Part shown: positions 26,046 to 34,692 of the stretch, one piece after another
Position numbering within the stretch: the first letter of the stretch is position 1
How the letters are laid out: each line of letters opens with the position of its first letter
Assembly (NCBI RefSeq): GCF_017873095.1
Contig: NZ_JAGGJU010000001.1
Coordinates: 310,001-374,000 of the forward strand
Direction: 5' to 3'
DNA length: 64,000 nucleotides
Source: Heterorhizobium halophytocola
GTDB lineage: Bacteria > Pseudomonadota > Alphaproteobacteria > Rhizobiales > Rhizobiaceae
Program-made: the position numbers and the translations under genes
The notes under the pieces: generated by a model
Seen by the model: the letters and a program-made list of their open reading frames with translations, nothing else
What the model was told of the DNA's origin: nothing
Databases searched by the model: none

Positions 26046-27590
26046 TCAGGCGACGTCGCTTTGCGGGTTGTCGGGGTCGATACCGTAGTCTTTCAGCTTG
26101 CGATAGAGGGTCGAGCGGCCGATCCCCAGCTTGCGTGCGACTTGGCTCATCTGCCCGCGATAATATTTGAGCGCGAAGCGAATCAGCTCTTCCTCGATCT
26201 CCGACAGCTTTCGAACATTGCCGGCGCTGTCGACGCTGACGATATAATTGTCGGACAGCACGGCCGGATTTTGCGCGGCCGCCACCAGCCGCTCGGAATC
26301 GCGGTGGGACAGCCCCATCGCGCTGCCGGCCGCAGCCTTTTCTTCCGCGTCGCGGTTGAAGGAGCGGTGTGCCGCAGGCTCCTGGGCGGCAGCATGTCTG
26401 TCGGTTCCGGCATTCTTTGCGACCTGGATCGCGATCTGGGGGAAGTCGGCTTCGGTAAGCTCGCTGCCGCTGGCCAGGATGACGGCCCGGTAGACGGCAT
26501 TTTCCAGCTGTCGGACATTGCCCGGCCAGTCATAGCTGGTCAGCAGCGCCAGAACATCCGCTGAAATGCCAAGCGGATGCGCGCGGCGTTGTTCGGCCGA
26601 GAAGCGCTCGACAAAGGCGCGTGCCAGATAGGGAATGTCGTCGCGTCGGCGGCGAAGCGCCGGAATCATGATCGGGAAGACGTTCATGCGGAAATAGAGG
26701 TCTTCGCGGAAACGGCCGGCCTTCACTTCCTCGATCAGGTCCTTGCGGGTCGACGACGTCAACCGAACGTCGACCTTGCGCTGGCGTCGTCCGTCGTGAC
26801 TGCTGATTTCACCACCCTGGACGAGTTGCAGCAAACGCGCCTGTACGTCCAGCGGCAGCGCATCGACCTCATCGAGAAACAGCGTGCCGCCATGCGCCGA
26901 GGCGATCTTGCCCGCGCCATGCTCATCCGCGCCGCCCTCCTCGCCAAACAGCATCGCATCGAGGCTCTCCGGCGTCATCGCGCCGCAACTGACGGCGACG
27001 AAGGGCTTGCCGGAGCGATCGCCTGCGCCGTGGATCGCCCGGGCGACCATCTGCTTGCCGACACCGTTCTCGCCTTCGAGGATCACCGGGATCGCGCTGC
27101 TGGCGGAACGCCGTGCCAGATCGACGACCCGGGTCATCGCACCGCTGACGGCGACGATCTCGCCAAACGAGATCTGGCTCGTGCGGCGGCTGCGCGACAG
27201 CCGGGCGGCCCTGCGTTCGTTGACGCGAAGAGCATTGCTGACCGCATGGGCGATCCGCTCGGGGGCTGCCGGTGAAACGATGAAGTCGAAGGCGCCGTGG
27301 CGCATGGCATCGACCGCCGCCTCGACCTTGCCGTCGTCGGCCAGAACCACGACCGCCGCATCGCCTTCGGACTGATTGGCAAGCGACAGGAAATGGTTGA
27401 CGTCCAGCCCGCTCATGGTCAGATCCAGCAATGCCACACGCAGATCGCTGCCAAGGCTCACCATTTTTTCAAAGGCCGAGGCTGCATTTTCGGCCGCATG
27501 CACCACATGGCCCTGGGTTTCCACCAGCGACTTGATTTGCCGGCGCTGAGCCGGATCGCTGTTGACGACGAGGATGTGCGCGGTCACCAC
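26046..27590 (-). CDS. tacA: TacA/NtrC-like response regulator with degenerate receiver and no GAFTGA
   Basis: A 514-residue regulator with receiver, AAA+ and Fis-type HTH parts. The receiver (about 4-115) keeps ALLDLTMSG with the phospho-Asp, but the first acidic pair is reduced (VVNSDPA), the conserved Thr is Ala (VVLADDG) and the conserved Lys is Ser (IVSP). The AAA+ part (about 135-350) has GENGVGKQMVARAIH and GGTLFLDEVD, but the sigma-54 contact loop GAFTGA is replaced by GGADEHGAGK. The C-terminal helix-turn-helix is VARKLGIGRSTLYRKL. GTG 27590 has GGGAG five bases upstream. The rhizobial counterpart is, as I recall, called tacA. Confidence 0.85.
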   Translation of the reverse strand: MVTAHILVVNSDPAQRRQIKSLVETQGHVVHAAENAASAFEKMVSLGSDLRVALLDLTMSGLDVNHFLSLANQSEGDAAVVVLADDGKVEAAVDAMRHGAFDFIVSPAAPERIAHAVSNALRVNERRAARLSRSRRTSQISFGEIVAVSGAMTRVVDLARRSASSAIPVILEGENGVGKQMVARAIHGAGDRSGKPFVAVSCGAMTPESLDAMLFGEEGGADEHGAGKIASAHGGTLFLDEVDALPLDVQARLLQLVQGGEISSHDGRRQRKVDVRLTSSTRKDLIEEVKAGRFREDLYFRMNVFPIMIPALRRRRDDIPYLARAFVERFSAEQRRAHPLGISADVLALLTSYDWPGNVRQLENAVYRAVILASGSELTEADFPQIAIQVAKNAGTDRHAAAQEPAAHRSFNRDAEEKAAAGSAMGLSHRDSERLVAAAQNPAVLSDNYIVSVDSAGNVRKLSEIEEELIRFALKYYRGQMSQVARKLGIGRSTLYRKLKDYGIDPDNPQSDVA

Positions 27591-27865
27591 TTGAACTCCC
27601 GAGATCTGAAGGTCGGTGCATGCCGAAGGCAGCGTTATCCGTTGCCCGAACCTGACATCCAACTTTCAACAAGCGATGAGAACAAAAGGTCGGATTTTAA
27701 CCAATGCCAACAATGGCACAGTCAAAGGGGCGAAAGGCGACGCAGTCCCTGTCGACATTCCCTGACCGTCCGATCCTTGCCGCTCCTTAATATTCACGCG
27801 CTTGTTTCCGCAGGGACGGGACACTAGGTTGACCCGACAGTATCGAATTCCAGAAGGAGCACGCC

Positions 27866-29722
27866 ATGCGCCGCTTTTCGTGGCCTCTCGCCACCCTGCC
27901 CGCTATGCCCGCCGAAGCCGTGAGCGCGGATACCGCGATCGACAACCTGCCGGTATGGCGTCTTTCCGATCTCTATCCGTCGCAGACCTCCGACGCGCTG
28001 CTTGGCGACATGAAAAAGGCAGAGGAACTGGCGCTCGCATTCGAGGCGACCTGGAAGGGCAAGCTGGAACAGGCCGTTGCCGGCACCGGTGCGACGGGGC
28101 TTGGTGCCGCGATCACCCAATATGAAGCGCTTGACGATCTGCTCGGCCGCATCGCCTCCTATGCCGGCCTCACCTATTATTCCGACATGACCGATGCGAA
28201 GAACGCCAAGTTCTTCGGCGACGTCCAGGCCAAGCTCACCGACTGGTCCTCGCACCTTCTGTTCTTCGCCCTGGAGCTCAACCGCCTGAGCGATGCGGCC
28301 GTGGATGCCTGCCTCGACCAGGATCCGGTTGCCGCCCGTTACCACCCATGGTTGCTCGACCTCAGGATGGACAAGCCCCATCAGCTGGAAGACCGGGTCG
28401 AACAGCTCTTTCTCGAGAAATCGATGACGGGGGCTGCCGCCTTCAACCGCCTGTTCGACGAGACGCTGGCGAGCCTTACCTTCAATGTCGATGGCAAGGA
28501 ACAGCCGCTCGAGGCGACACTGAACCTGTTGCAGGAGCCCGACCCGGCAACCCGCGAAAAGGGCGCCAAGGCGCTGTCCGAGGTCTTTGCCAAAAATCTC
28601 AGGATCTTCACGCTGGTCACCAACACGCTCTCCAAGGACAAGGAGATCTCCGATCGCTGGCGCGGCTTCGAGGACATCGCCGACAGCCGCCATCTGGCCA
28701 ACCGCGTCGAGCGCCCGGTCGTCGACGCGCTGGCCGCCGCCGTCAAGGACGCCTATCCGCGCCTGTCGCACCGTTATTACAAGATGAAGGCCAAATGGCT
28801 CGGCATGGACCAGATGAATTTCTGGGACCGCAATGCGCCGCTGCCCGACACCGTCAACCGGGTGATCCCCTGGGACGAGGCGCGCGAAACAGTGCTGTCG
28901 GCCTATGATGGCTTTGCGCCGGAAATGGCCGGGATCGCCAGGCGCTTCTTCGACGAGAACTGGATCGACGCCCCGGCCCGTCCCGGCAAGGCGCCGGGCG
29001 CCTTTGCCCATCCGACGGTCCCGTCGGCCCATCCTTACGTCCTGGTCAATTATCTCGGCAAACCGCGCGACGTGATGACGCTCGCCCACGAGCTCGGCCA
29101 TGGCGTGCATCAGGTACTGGCCGGCGAACAGGGCGCGCTGATGTGCCAGACGCCGCTCACGCTTGCCGAAACGGCTTCCGTGTTCGGCGAGATGCTGACC
29201 TTCCGCGCCCTGCTGGACAAGGCAAAGACGAAAAAGGAACGCAAGATCATGCTCGCCCAGAAGGTCGAGGACATGATCAACACCGTGGTGCGCCAGATCG
29301 CCTTCTATGAATTCGAGCGCAAGGTTCACACCGCCCGCAAGAACGGCGAGTTGACGGCCGAGGAAATCGGCCAGCTCTGGCTGTCGGTTCAGGAGGAAAG
29401 CCTGGGGCCGGCCATCAGGATCTCCGAAGGCTACGAGAACTGGTGGACCTATGTCCCCCACTTCATCCATTCGCCCTTCTATGTCTATGCCTATGCCTTC
29501 GGCGACTGCCTCGTGAACTCGCTCTATGCCGTCTACCAGAATGCCGACCAGGGCTTCCAGGACAAGTATTTCGAACTGCTGAAGGCCGGCGGCACCAAGC
29601 ACCATTCCGAGCTTCTGGCGCCTTTCGGCCTCGATGCGACCGACCCGTCCTTCTGGGCCAAGGGCCTGTCGATGATCGAAGGCCTGATCGACGAACTCGA
29701 AGCGCTCGACACGGACGCCTGA
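27866..29722 (+). CDS. pepF: M3-family oligoendopeptidase F
   Basis: A 618-residue cytosolic zinc metallopeptidase of family M3 that cuts short peptides. The zinc site is TLAHELGHGVHQ (His-Glu-x-x-His) with the third ligand Glu in the LAETASVFGEML segment; the DLYPSQTSDAL opening and the IRISEGYENWWTYVPHFIHSPFYVYAYAFG close of the active-site cleft are typical of PepF. The start has AAGGAG seven bases before the ATG. It is divergent from the tacA-like gene across a 275-base gap. Confidence 0.95.
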   Translation: MRRFSWPLATLPAMPAEAVSADTAIDNLPVWRLSDLYPSQTSDALLGDMKKAEELALAFEATWKGKLEQAVAGTGATGLGAAITQYEALDDLLGRIASYAGLTYYSDMTDAKNAKFFGDVQAKLTDWSSHLLFFALELNRLSDAAVDACLDQDPVAARYHPWLLDLRMDKPHQLEDRVEQLFLEKSMTGAAAFNRLFDETLASLTFNVDGKEQPLEATLNLLQEPDPATREKGAKALSEVFAKNLRIFTLVTNTLSKDKEISDRWRGFEDIADSRHLANRVERPVVDALAAAVKDAYPRLSHRYYKMKAKWLGMDQMNFWDRNAPLPDTVNRVIPWDEARETVLSAYDGFAPEMAGIARRFFDENWIDAPARPGKAPGAFAHPTVPSAHPYVLVNYLGKPRDVMTLAHELGHGVHQVLAGEQGALMCQTPLTLAETASVFGEMLTFRALLDKAKTKKERKIMLAQKVEDMINTVVRQIAFYEFERKVHTARKNGELTAEEIGQLWLSVQEESLGPAIRISEGYENWWTYVPHFIHSPFYVYAYAFGDCLVNSLYAVYQNADQGFQDKYFELLKAGGTKHHSELLAPFGLDATDPSFWAKGLSMIEGLIDELEALDTDA

Positions 29723-29752
29723 TCGGGCACCTGTCGACGCAAATATGGAAGA

Positions 29753-29780
29753 GCCCCGGCGCGTATTTCCGCGCCGGGGC
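29753..29780. terminator. Hairpin between convergent pepF and SDR genes
   Basis: GCCCCGGCGCG (29753-29763) and CGCGCCGGGGC (29770-29780) form a perfect 11-bp stem with a 6-base loop in the 94-base gap between two converging genes. The T tract is missing, so it is a weak terminator or an attenuating hairpin. Confidence 0.55.
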
Positions 29781-29816
29781 CCTTCGGCGTTTGTCGCTCG
29801 CGTCGATGGGGACGGG

Positions 29817-30578
29817 CTACTGCTGCGGCTGGCCGTTCGAGGCGGAGATGCCGCCATCGACCGGCAGGTTGACGCCGGTGATGAAGCGGGCGTCCCTGCT
29901 GGCGAGGAACGCGACAGCGCCCGCGATATCTTCCGGTTCCGCCGGACCTTCGAGTGCGAAACGCTCCTGGAATTTTGCCATCAGCGCGTCATTGGTCACG
30001 ACCCCCTCGCCCATCGGGGTCCGGGTGGAACTCGGGCACACCGCGTTGACCCGCACACCGTCCTTGCCATGATCCATTGCCATGGCCCGCGTGAGGTTCA
30101 CCACCCCACCCTTCGCCGCATTGTAGGCCGCCATGCCCCAGTCGCCGCCGGTGCCGGACACGGAGGCGACATTGACGATCGATCCCTTCGACGCCCTCAG
30201 ATGCGGCATCGCGGCCCGGCTCATGAAGAAAACGCCGTCGAGATCGATCGACATGACCTTGCGCCAGTCGGCCGTCGAGGTCTGGGTCACATCGCCGGAG
30301 ACGACGACACCGGCATTGTTGACGAGAACGTCGATGCCGCCAAAGGCATCTACCGCGGCTTTCACCAGCGCCTCGACCTCGCTTTCCTGCGACACATCGC
30401 AGGTCTGAACCAGCACCTTTGCCGGAGACAATTCGGCCGCAAGGGCGTCGAGCGGGGCTTTTCGGCGCCCCGCAATCACCACTTTCGCGCCCTCTGTCGC
30501 AAACCGTTCAGCGGTTGCCTTGCCCATGCCGGAACCGGCACCGGTAATGATGACGACCTTGTCGTTGAAGCGATCCAT
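29817..30578 (-). CDS. SDR-family NAD(P)-dependent oxidoreductase
   Basis: A 253-residue classical short-chain dehydrogenase/reductase. The cofactor motif TGAGSGMGKATAERFA, the NNAGV segment, the catalytic ASVSG Ser with Y-N-A-A-K (Tyr-x-x-x-Lys) and the C-terminal FITGVNLPVDGG are complete. AGRRKAPL after the second strand suggests NADP preference. The substrate is unknown. The start is ATG 30578 with AAAGGAC eight bases upstream; the same frame stays open for another 1.2 kb but that part is antisense to pabB and not coding. Confidence 0.93.
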   Translation of the reverse strand: MDRFNDKVVIITGAGSGMGKATAERFATEGAKVVIAGRRKAPLDALAAELSPAKVLVQTCDVSQESEVEALVKAAVDAFGGIDVLVNNAGVVVSGDVTQTSTADWRKVMSIDLDGVFFMSRAAMPHLRASKGSIVNVASVSGTGGDWGMAAYNAAKGGVVNLTRAMAMDHGKDGVRVNAVCPSSTRTPMGEGVVTNDALMAKFQERFALEGPAEPEDIAGAVAFLASRDARFITGVNLPVDGGISASNGQPQQ

Positions 30579-30767
30579 GGTGTTTGTCCTTTCGTTCTGT
30601 CCGACTGTATATGTCAGAGAGCGAACGGTCCGGCCGGAGGCAGGGTTCCGAACATCTGGCGGCTGCGGCATTTCGCCATGTCTAATATCGGCGACGCCGC
30701 GGCGCAGGGAGGCTGGCGAATGCGCAGTCGAACCTGATAGAAGCCTTCGCTTCAACGGGACGCGGCA

Positions 30768-31931
30768 ATGTCGGACAAAAGACCCTATATCCTTTTCCGC
30801 GACGACATGCGGGCGGAAAACCGGCTGTTTGCCGAGCCGCGCGCCTGCGTGATCGCCAGAACGATCGATGAAGTTCGCCCGGCTTTCCGGCAACTGGAAG
30901 GCTGGCAAAGAGAGGGATACTGGCTCGCGGGCTACGTCGCCTATGAAGCCGGCTTTGCGTTCGAACCCAAGCTTGCGCCCCTGGCACCCGAAAACCGGGA
31001 AACACCGCTGGTGTGTATGGGGGTCTTCGACCCGCCCGAGATCTCGGCCTCCGCCAACCTTGCCGGCAGCGACGCGGTCATCGATACCGGCGCCGTCCTG
31101 TCGAACCCGCAGGCAGCCTGGGATATCCGGACCTACCGGCAGCGCTTCGAGGCCCTGCACCGGCACCTGCGCCTCGGCGATTGCTATCAGGCCAATCTGA
31201 CGATGCCGGTGAGCGCGAGATGGCAGGGGGACGCCGCCTCGCTCTTTCAATCGCTGACGGCCCGCCAGCCCGTGCGCTACGGCGCGCTTGCCGAGCTCGG
31301 CGGCCCGGCCATCGTGTCGCGCTCGCCGGAACTGTTCTTCCGGGTCGATGCCACGGGCATGATCGAGACCCATCCGATGAAGGGCACCGCGGCCCGCGGC
31401 GCCTCGCCGCAAGAAGACCGGGAGATCATCGCGGCGATGCTCTCCGACGAGAAGACGCTCGCCGAAAACCGGATGATCGTCGACCTGCTGCGCAACGACA
31501 TGTCGAGAATTGCCGAAGTCGGCTCCGTCGACGTGCCGAAACTGTTCGACATCGAAACCTATCCGACCCTGCACCAGATGGTCAGCCATGTCAGGGCAAA
31601 ACTCCTGCCCGACGCGGGGCTTGGCGACATCTTCGAGGCACTGTTTCCCTGCGGCTCGATCACCGGGGCGCCGAAACTGTCGGCCATGCAGATCCTGCAT
31701 CGCCTGGAAACCGGTCCACGCGATGTCTATTGCGGCGCGATCGGCTGGTGCGATCCGGTAGGTCCGATGCAATTTTCGGTGGCCATCCGCACGATCACCC
31801 TATTCAACGACCATCGTGCGGTCTTCAATGTCGGCGGTGGCATCGTTTACGATTCGAAGGTCGAGGCGGAATATCGGGAATGTCTTCTAAAGGCGCGGTT
31901 CGCGCTCGCAAACCAGCAGCTCTCGAGCTGA
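30768..31931 (+). CDS. pabB: Aminodeoxychorismate synthase component I
   Basis: A 387-residue chorismate-binding enzyme that makes 4-amino-4-deoxychorismate for folate. Conserved C-terminal landmarks are DCYQANLTMP, THPMKGTAARGAS, ENRMIVDLLRNDMSRIAEVGSV, YPTLHQMVSHVRA, FPCGSITGAPKLSAM and VFNVGGGIVYDSKVEAEYRECL. The tryptophan-binding motif is reduced to a short N-terminal domain as usual for stand-alone PabB of this type. The amide-transfer subunit PabA is not in the window. The 3' end overlaps the pabC-like gene by 52 bases in another frame, so the two are translated together. Confidence 0.93.
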   Translation: MSDKRPYILFRDDMRAENRLFAEPRACVIARTIDEVRPAFRQLEGWQREGYWLAGYVAYEAGFAFEPKLAPLAPENRETPLVCMGVFDPPEISASANLAGSDAVIDTGAVLSNPQAAWDIRTYRQRFEALHRHLRLGDCYQANLTMPVSARWQGDAASLFQSLTARQPVRYGALAELGGPAIVSRSPELFFRVDATGMIETHPMKGTAARGASPQEDREIIAAMLSDEKTLAENRMIVDLLRNDMSRIAEVGSVDVPKLFDIETYPTLHQMVSHVRAKLLPDAGLGDIFEALFPCGSITGAPKLSAMQILHRLETGPRDVYCGAIGWCDPVGPMQFSVAIRTITLFNDHRAVFNVGGGIVYDSKVEAEYRECLLKARFALANQQLSS

Positions 31932-32545
31932 TTGAGACCCTGCGCTGGGAACCCGGCATCGGGTTCCTCCGGCTGGAGCATCATCTGCGCCGGCTCGGCC
32001 GCTCGGCCGACGCCCTGGGCTTCCGCGCCCCCGAAAAGGCCGAGAAAGCGCTGACGGATGCGGTAGGCGGCGAGACTCCCTTGCGGGTCCGGCTGACGCT
32101 GAATCACCGCGGCGAGGTCGAAGTCGCAACCACCCCCTTCGAGCCCGTCAGCGACAATACGGTCTGGCGGCTGCGCATCGCGGTCCAGAGGGTCCAATCC
32201 GACGACAGCTTCCTGCGCCACAAGACGTCCAGACGCGATGTCTACGATGCCGCGCGAGCCGAGTATTCGGCAGACGAAGCCGACGAGGTGCTGCTGATGA
32301 ACGAGCGGGGCGAACTGTGCGAGGGCACGATCACCAGCCTCTTCGCCGAGAGCCCTGATGGTGGCATGATCACGCCCGCCCTCTCCTGCGGCCTGCTGCC
32401 GGGCGTGCTGCGCGCCGAACTGATCCGGGAGCGCCGCGCCAGAAATGGCGTGCTGCGGCCGCAGGACATTGTCGACCGCACGATATATGTCGGAAATTCC
32501 CTGCGCGGCCTGATCCGCGCCCAATTGCAGGAAAGCGACAGCTGA
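31880..32545 (+). CDS. pabC: Class IV aminotransferase, aminodeoxychorismate lyase-like
   Basis: A PLP enzyme of about 221 residues, class IV aminotransferase fold, most likely 4-amino-4-deoxychorismate lyase, which yields 4-aminobenzoate. LRLEHHLRRLGRSADALGF is the family opening, the PLP lysine is in SFLRHKTSRRDVYDAAR, and DEVLLMNERGELCEGTITSLFAE with LSCGLLPGVLR shape the cofactor pocket. The start ATG at 31880 lies 52 bases inside the end of pabB in a different frame. The gene after it (YciI-like) overlaps by one base. Function as PabC is inferred from fusion-like position with PabB. Confidence 0.85.
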   Translation: MSSKGAVRARKPAALELIETLRWEPGIGFLRLEHHLRRLGRSADALGFRAPEKAEKALTDAVGGETPLRVRLTLNHRGEVEVATTPFEPVSDNTVWRLRIAVQRVQSDDSFLRHKTSRRDVYDAARAEYSADEADEVLLMNERGELCEGTITSLFAESPDGGMITPALSCGLLPGVLRAELIRERRARNGVLRPQDIVDRTIYVGNSLRGLIRAQLQESDS

Positions 32546-32829
32546 TGCTGATTTTATCCCTCGTCTACAAGAAGAGTAGCCAGGAGGCCGACAAGGCGAT
32601 GGAGGCGCATATCGCCTGGGTCGCAGAAGGCTATGACAAGGGCTGGTTCCTGGCATCCGGCCGCAAGCAGCCCCGCACCGGCGGCGTGATCCTCGCCAAG
32701 GGCCCGCGCGACGCCATCGAAGCCTTCGTCGCAAGCGACCCCTTCATGCTTGAAGGCATTGCCGACTACGAGATCACCGAGGTCCATCTGAGCCGCACAG
32801 CCGAGGGGCTCGAGGTGTTGAAGGGGTAA
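32545..32829 (+). CDS. YciI-family small protein
   Basis: A 94-residue YciI-like protein with a ferredoxin-like alpha/beta fold. The conserved MEAHIAWVAEGYDKGWFLASGRKQPRTGGVILAKGPRDAIEAFVASDPFMLEGIADYEITEV contains the active-site His (residue about 22) and Asp (about 65) of the family. Function is not known; members near pab genes are common in rhizobia. It starts on the ATG that overlaps the pabC stop. Confidence 0.9.
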   Translation: MLILSLVYKKSSQEADKAMEAHIAWVAEGYDKGWFLASGRKQPRTGGVILAKGPRDAIEAFVASDPFMLEGIADYEITEVHLSRTAEGLEVLKG

Positions 32830-32993
32830 GGCCGGAATAAGATGGCACGGGAATCAAGCGTGCGAAAAACAGGACAAGACACTGTTCTCGGCCCTCTTCT
32901 TAAGGCGGCCTAATTTCAGGCTCTCGCACCAAGTTTAGCATATTCCCAGATATTCCCGCTTTCTTAGCCGGTCTGCCCAACAACAGCGGGCTT

Positions 32994-33287
32994 TCAGTCC
33001 GGTGCGGTCCGCGGCAGATTGCGCCGGGCGTCGAAGATGTCCAGAATTTCGAGATCGTCACCTGTTATCTTGTAACAGATGACATAGGGACTGGCGCCCA
33101 CGACGAGCCGCCGGACGGATATAATCCGCGTCATCGTTCCCATCTCGGGATGCGACGCGAGAAGTTGGGCGACCGAAAGGATATGTTGGGCTACCACGCG
33201 TGCCGCAGTCGCGTGGTCTGTCGCGATGTAGCGACGAATGGCTATCAGATCGTCCCGGGCCGCTGTCGACCAGACGATCCTTGCCAT
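32994..33287 (-). CDS. ParE/RelE-type toxin
   Basis: A 97-residue toxin of the ParE/RelE superfamily of type II toxin-antitoxin systems. It starts MARIVWSTAARDDLIAIRRYIA, has the central LLASHPEMGTMTRI segment and ends with the family's VVGASPYVICYKITGDDLEILDIFDARRN strands. ParE members poison gyrase; RelE members cut mRNA; the sequence is closer to ParE by my reading. ATG 33287 overlaps the stop that the antitoxin would have in its proper frame. It is isolated from other accessory genes. Confidence 0.88.
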   Translation of the reverse strand: MARIVWSTAARDDLIAIRRYIATDHATAARVVAQHILSVAQLLASHPEMGTMTRIISVRRLVVGASPYVICYKITGDDLEILDIFDARRNLPRTAPD

Positions 33288-33564
33288 CAACGGCGACCGG
33301 TCTCCGGCTGTGGGGGTGTGGTCTCCGTGCCCGTGCCCAGCTTTGCAGCCAGTCGGTCATGGCATCATTGGATATCACCGTATCACTGCTTGCTGCCTGC
33401 CTATTACGCTCGACAAGTGCCACTTCTCGATCACGCCGGTCGAAATATTCGCTGAGCGCTTCCTGCACGACATCGTCCTGCTTGCGAGCACTCGTCGCAG
33501 CCGTTTCCGCAAGGCGCTCCATCGTTGCATTGCTCACACCAATCGTCAGGGTTCGGCCGGCCAT
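33287..33564 (-). pseudogene. ParD/CopG-type antitoxin with a -1 base frameshift
   Basis: The first 75 residues after ATG 33564 look like a normal ribbon-helix-helix antitoxin: RTLTIGVSNATMERLAETA and a helix with EALSEYFDRRDREVALVERN, ending ...DWLQSW. Past this point the actual frame runs on into Arg/His-rich sequence to 33058, across the toxin gene. Inserting one G at CTGGGC (plus strand 33335-33339) restores GTGTETTPPQPETGRR and a stop at 33289-33287, overlapping the toxin ATG as TGATG. The DNA-binding part survives; the toxin-binding tail is scrambled. It could be a true mutation or an assembly error. Confidence 0.8.
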
Positions 33565-33642
33565 ATGCGATCTCCAAAAGAATGCCTTCATTCTACCAGA
33601 CCCCCTTGCCGCCGGCAAATGATCGGCTTCATGATGCGGGCC

Positions 33643-34518
33643 ATGGCTGCACCCACCTATACGCCGTATGACGGCTCCTCGCGCCCCTTTACCATCGGGC
33701 TTTCCGGTCTCGACCCGGATCGCTGGATCGAGCCGGATGGCGATCTGGCAAGCCAGCTTGCCGAAAAGCGCCGGCTGGCCGCGGAGCGACTGGACGACAT
33801 TCTGCGTTCCAGCACAGAAAGCCTGCCGGCCCAGCGCGAATGTCTCGACATGCTCGGCGCTTATCTGGCCCGTTGGCATCCCAACATCTACCGGCGAAGC
33901 GCTGACCTGATGACGATTGCAGACAGCGATGCCGTCGATCTCGCAGACGAGGCCCATCCGCCGATCTTCACGGCCGGTTCGCTGGTGCAGGACGACCTGG
34001 TGATCCTTGAGCGCAAGACCGGGGGCTGGACGATCACGGCCGCGCATCTGGCTTTCCCGTCCTCCTGGTCACTGGCAGAAAAATTTCTGCAGCCGATGGA
34101 CGCCGTGCATGCACATGTGCCCGGCTTTTCCGGCGGCACCCGCAACGCGACGCTGGTCAACCGGATCTTCGACAACCTGCAGCCGGATCTGCCGGTCGAG
34201 CGGTTCAACTGGTCGATCAACCGCGCCTATGCGCTCTACCACCCGCCCGGGCTCAAATGGACCAGGGAACAGGGAGAACCCGAGCACGCCTTCATCCGCG
34301 TCGAACGCCAGACCCTGCGCCGCCTGCCCGTGACCGGTGCAATCGTGTTTACCATCCGCATCTATCTCGACCCGCTGGCAGCCTTCAAGAAGTCACCAGA
34401 CGGCAAGCGTCTGGCCCGGCTGCTCAGCGATCAGTTGGCTGCTCTGGCACCCGAGCAGATCGCCTACAAGGGACTTTCTGCTTGGGTCGACGCCCTTTGT
34501 GCCTACTTGCAAGAGTAG
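33643..34518 (+). CDS. DUF3445 heme-dependent oxidative N-demethylase-like protein
   Basis: A protein of about 291 residues of the DUF3445 family, some members of which are heme-dependent oxidative N-demethylases. TYTPYDGSSRPFTIGLSGLD and KLLAERLDDIL-like turns at the start, then ADLMTIADSD, TAAHLAFPSSWSLAEKFLQPMDAVHAHVPGF and RFNWSIN are family landmarks; the His in AAHLAFPSSW is a heme-ligand candidate by my reading. Starts at 33619, 33631 or 33643 are possible; I use 33643, where homology-like sequence begins. Nothing nearby tells the substrate. Confidence 0.82.
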   Translation: MAAPTYTPYDGSSRPFTIGLSGLDPDRWIEPDGDLASQLAEKRRLAAERLDDILRSSTESLPAQRECLDMLGAYLARWHPNIYRRSADLMTIADSDAVDLADEAHPPIFTAGSLVQDDLVILERKTGGWTITAAHLAFPSSWSLAEKFLQPMDAVHAHVPGFSGGTRNATLVNRIFDNLQPDLPVERFNWSINRAYALYHPPGLKWTREQGEPEHAFIRVERQTLRRLPVTGAIVFTIRIYLDPLAAFKKSPDGKRLARLLSDQLAALAPEQIAYKGLSAWVDALCAYLQE

Positions 34519-34692
34519 TCGCCGCGAAAAAATGTTACGAAGCGCGATGACCGGCCGTGCGCGCTGTCTTTATTATGTCAGCGAAGTGTGGTTAGAGCCG
34601 GTTCAACTTCCCGCCGAAACGGTGTCTGCGGGGCATGGGGCGATTAGTCGGCCGAACGCTACCGCGGCAATTTTTCTTTCTAGGAGAAGCAA

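Noticed and set aside
27824..29857. 677-codon minus-strand open frame
   Set aside because: It is antisense to pepF, whose family motifs are complete; the His/Gly/Asp-rich product looks like a shadow frame.
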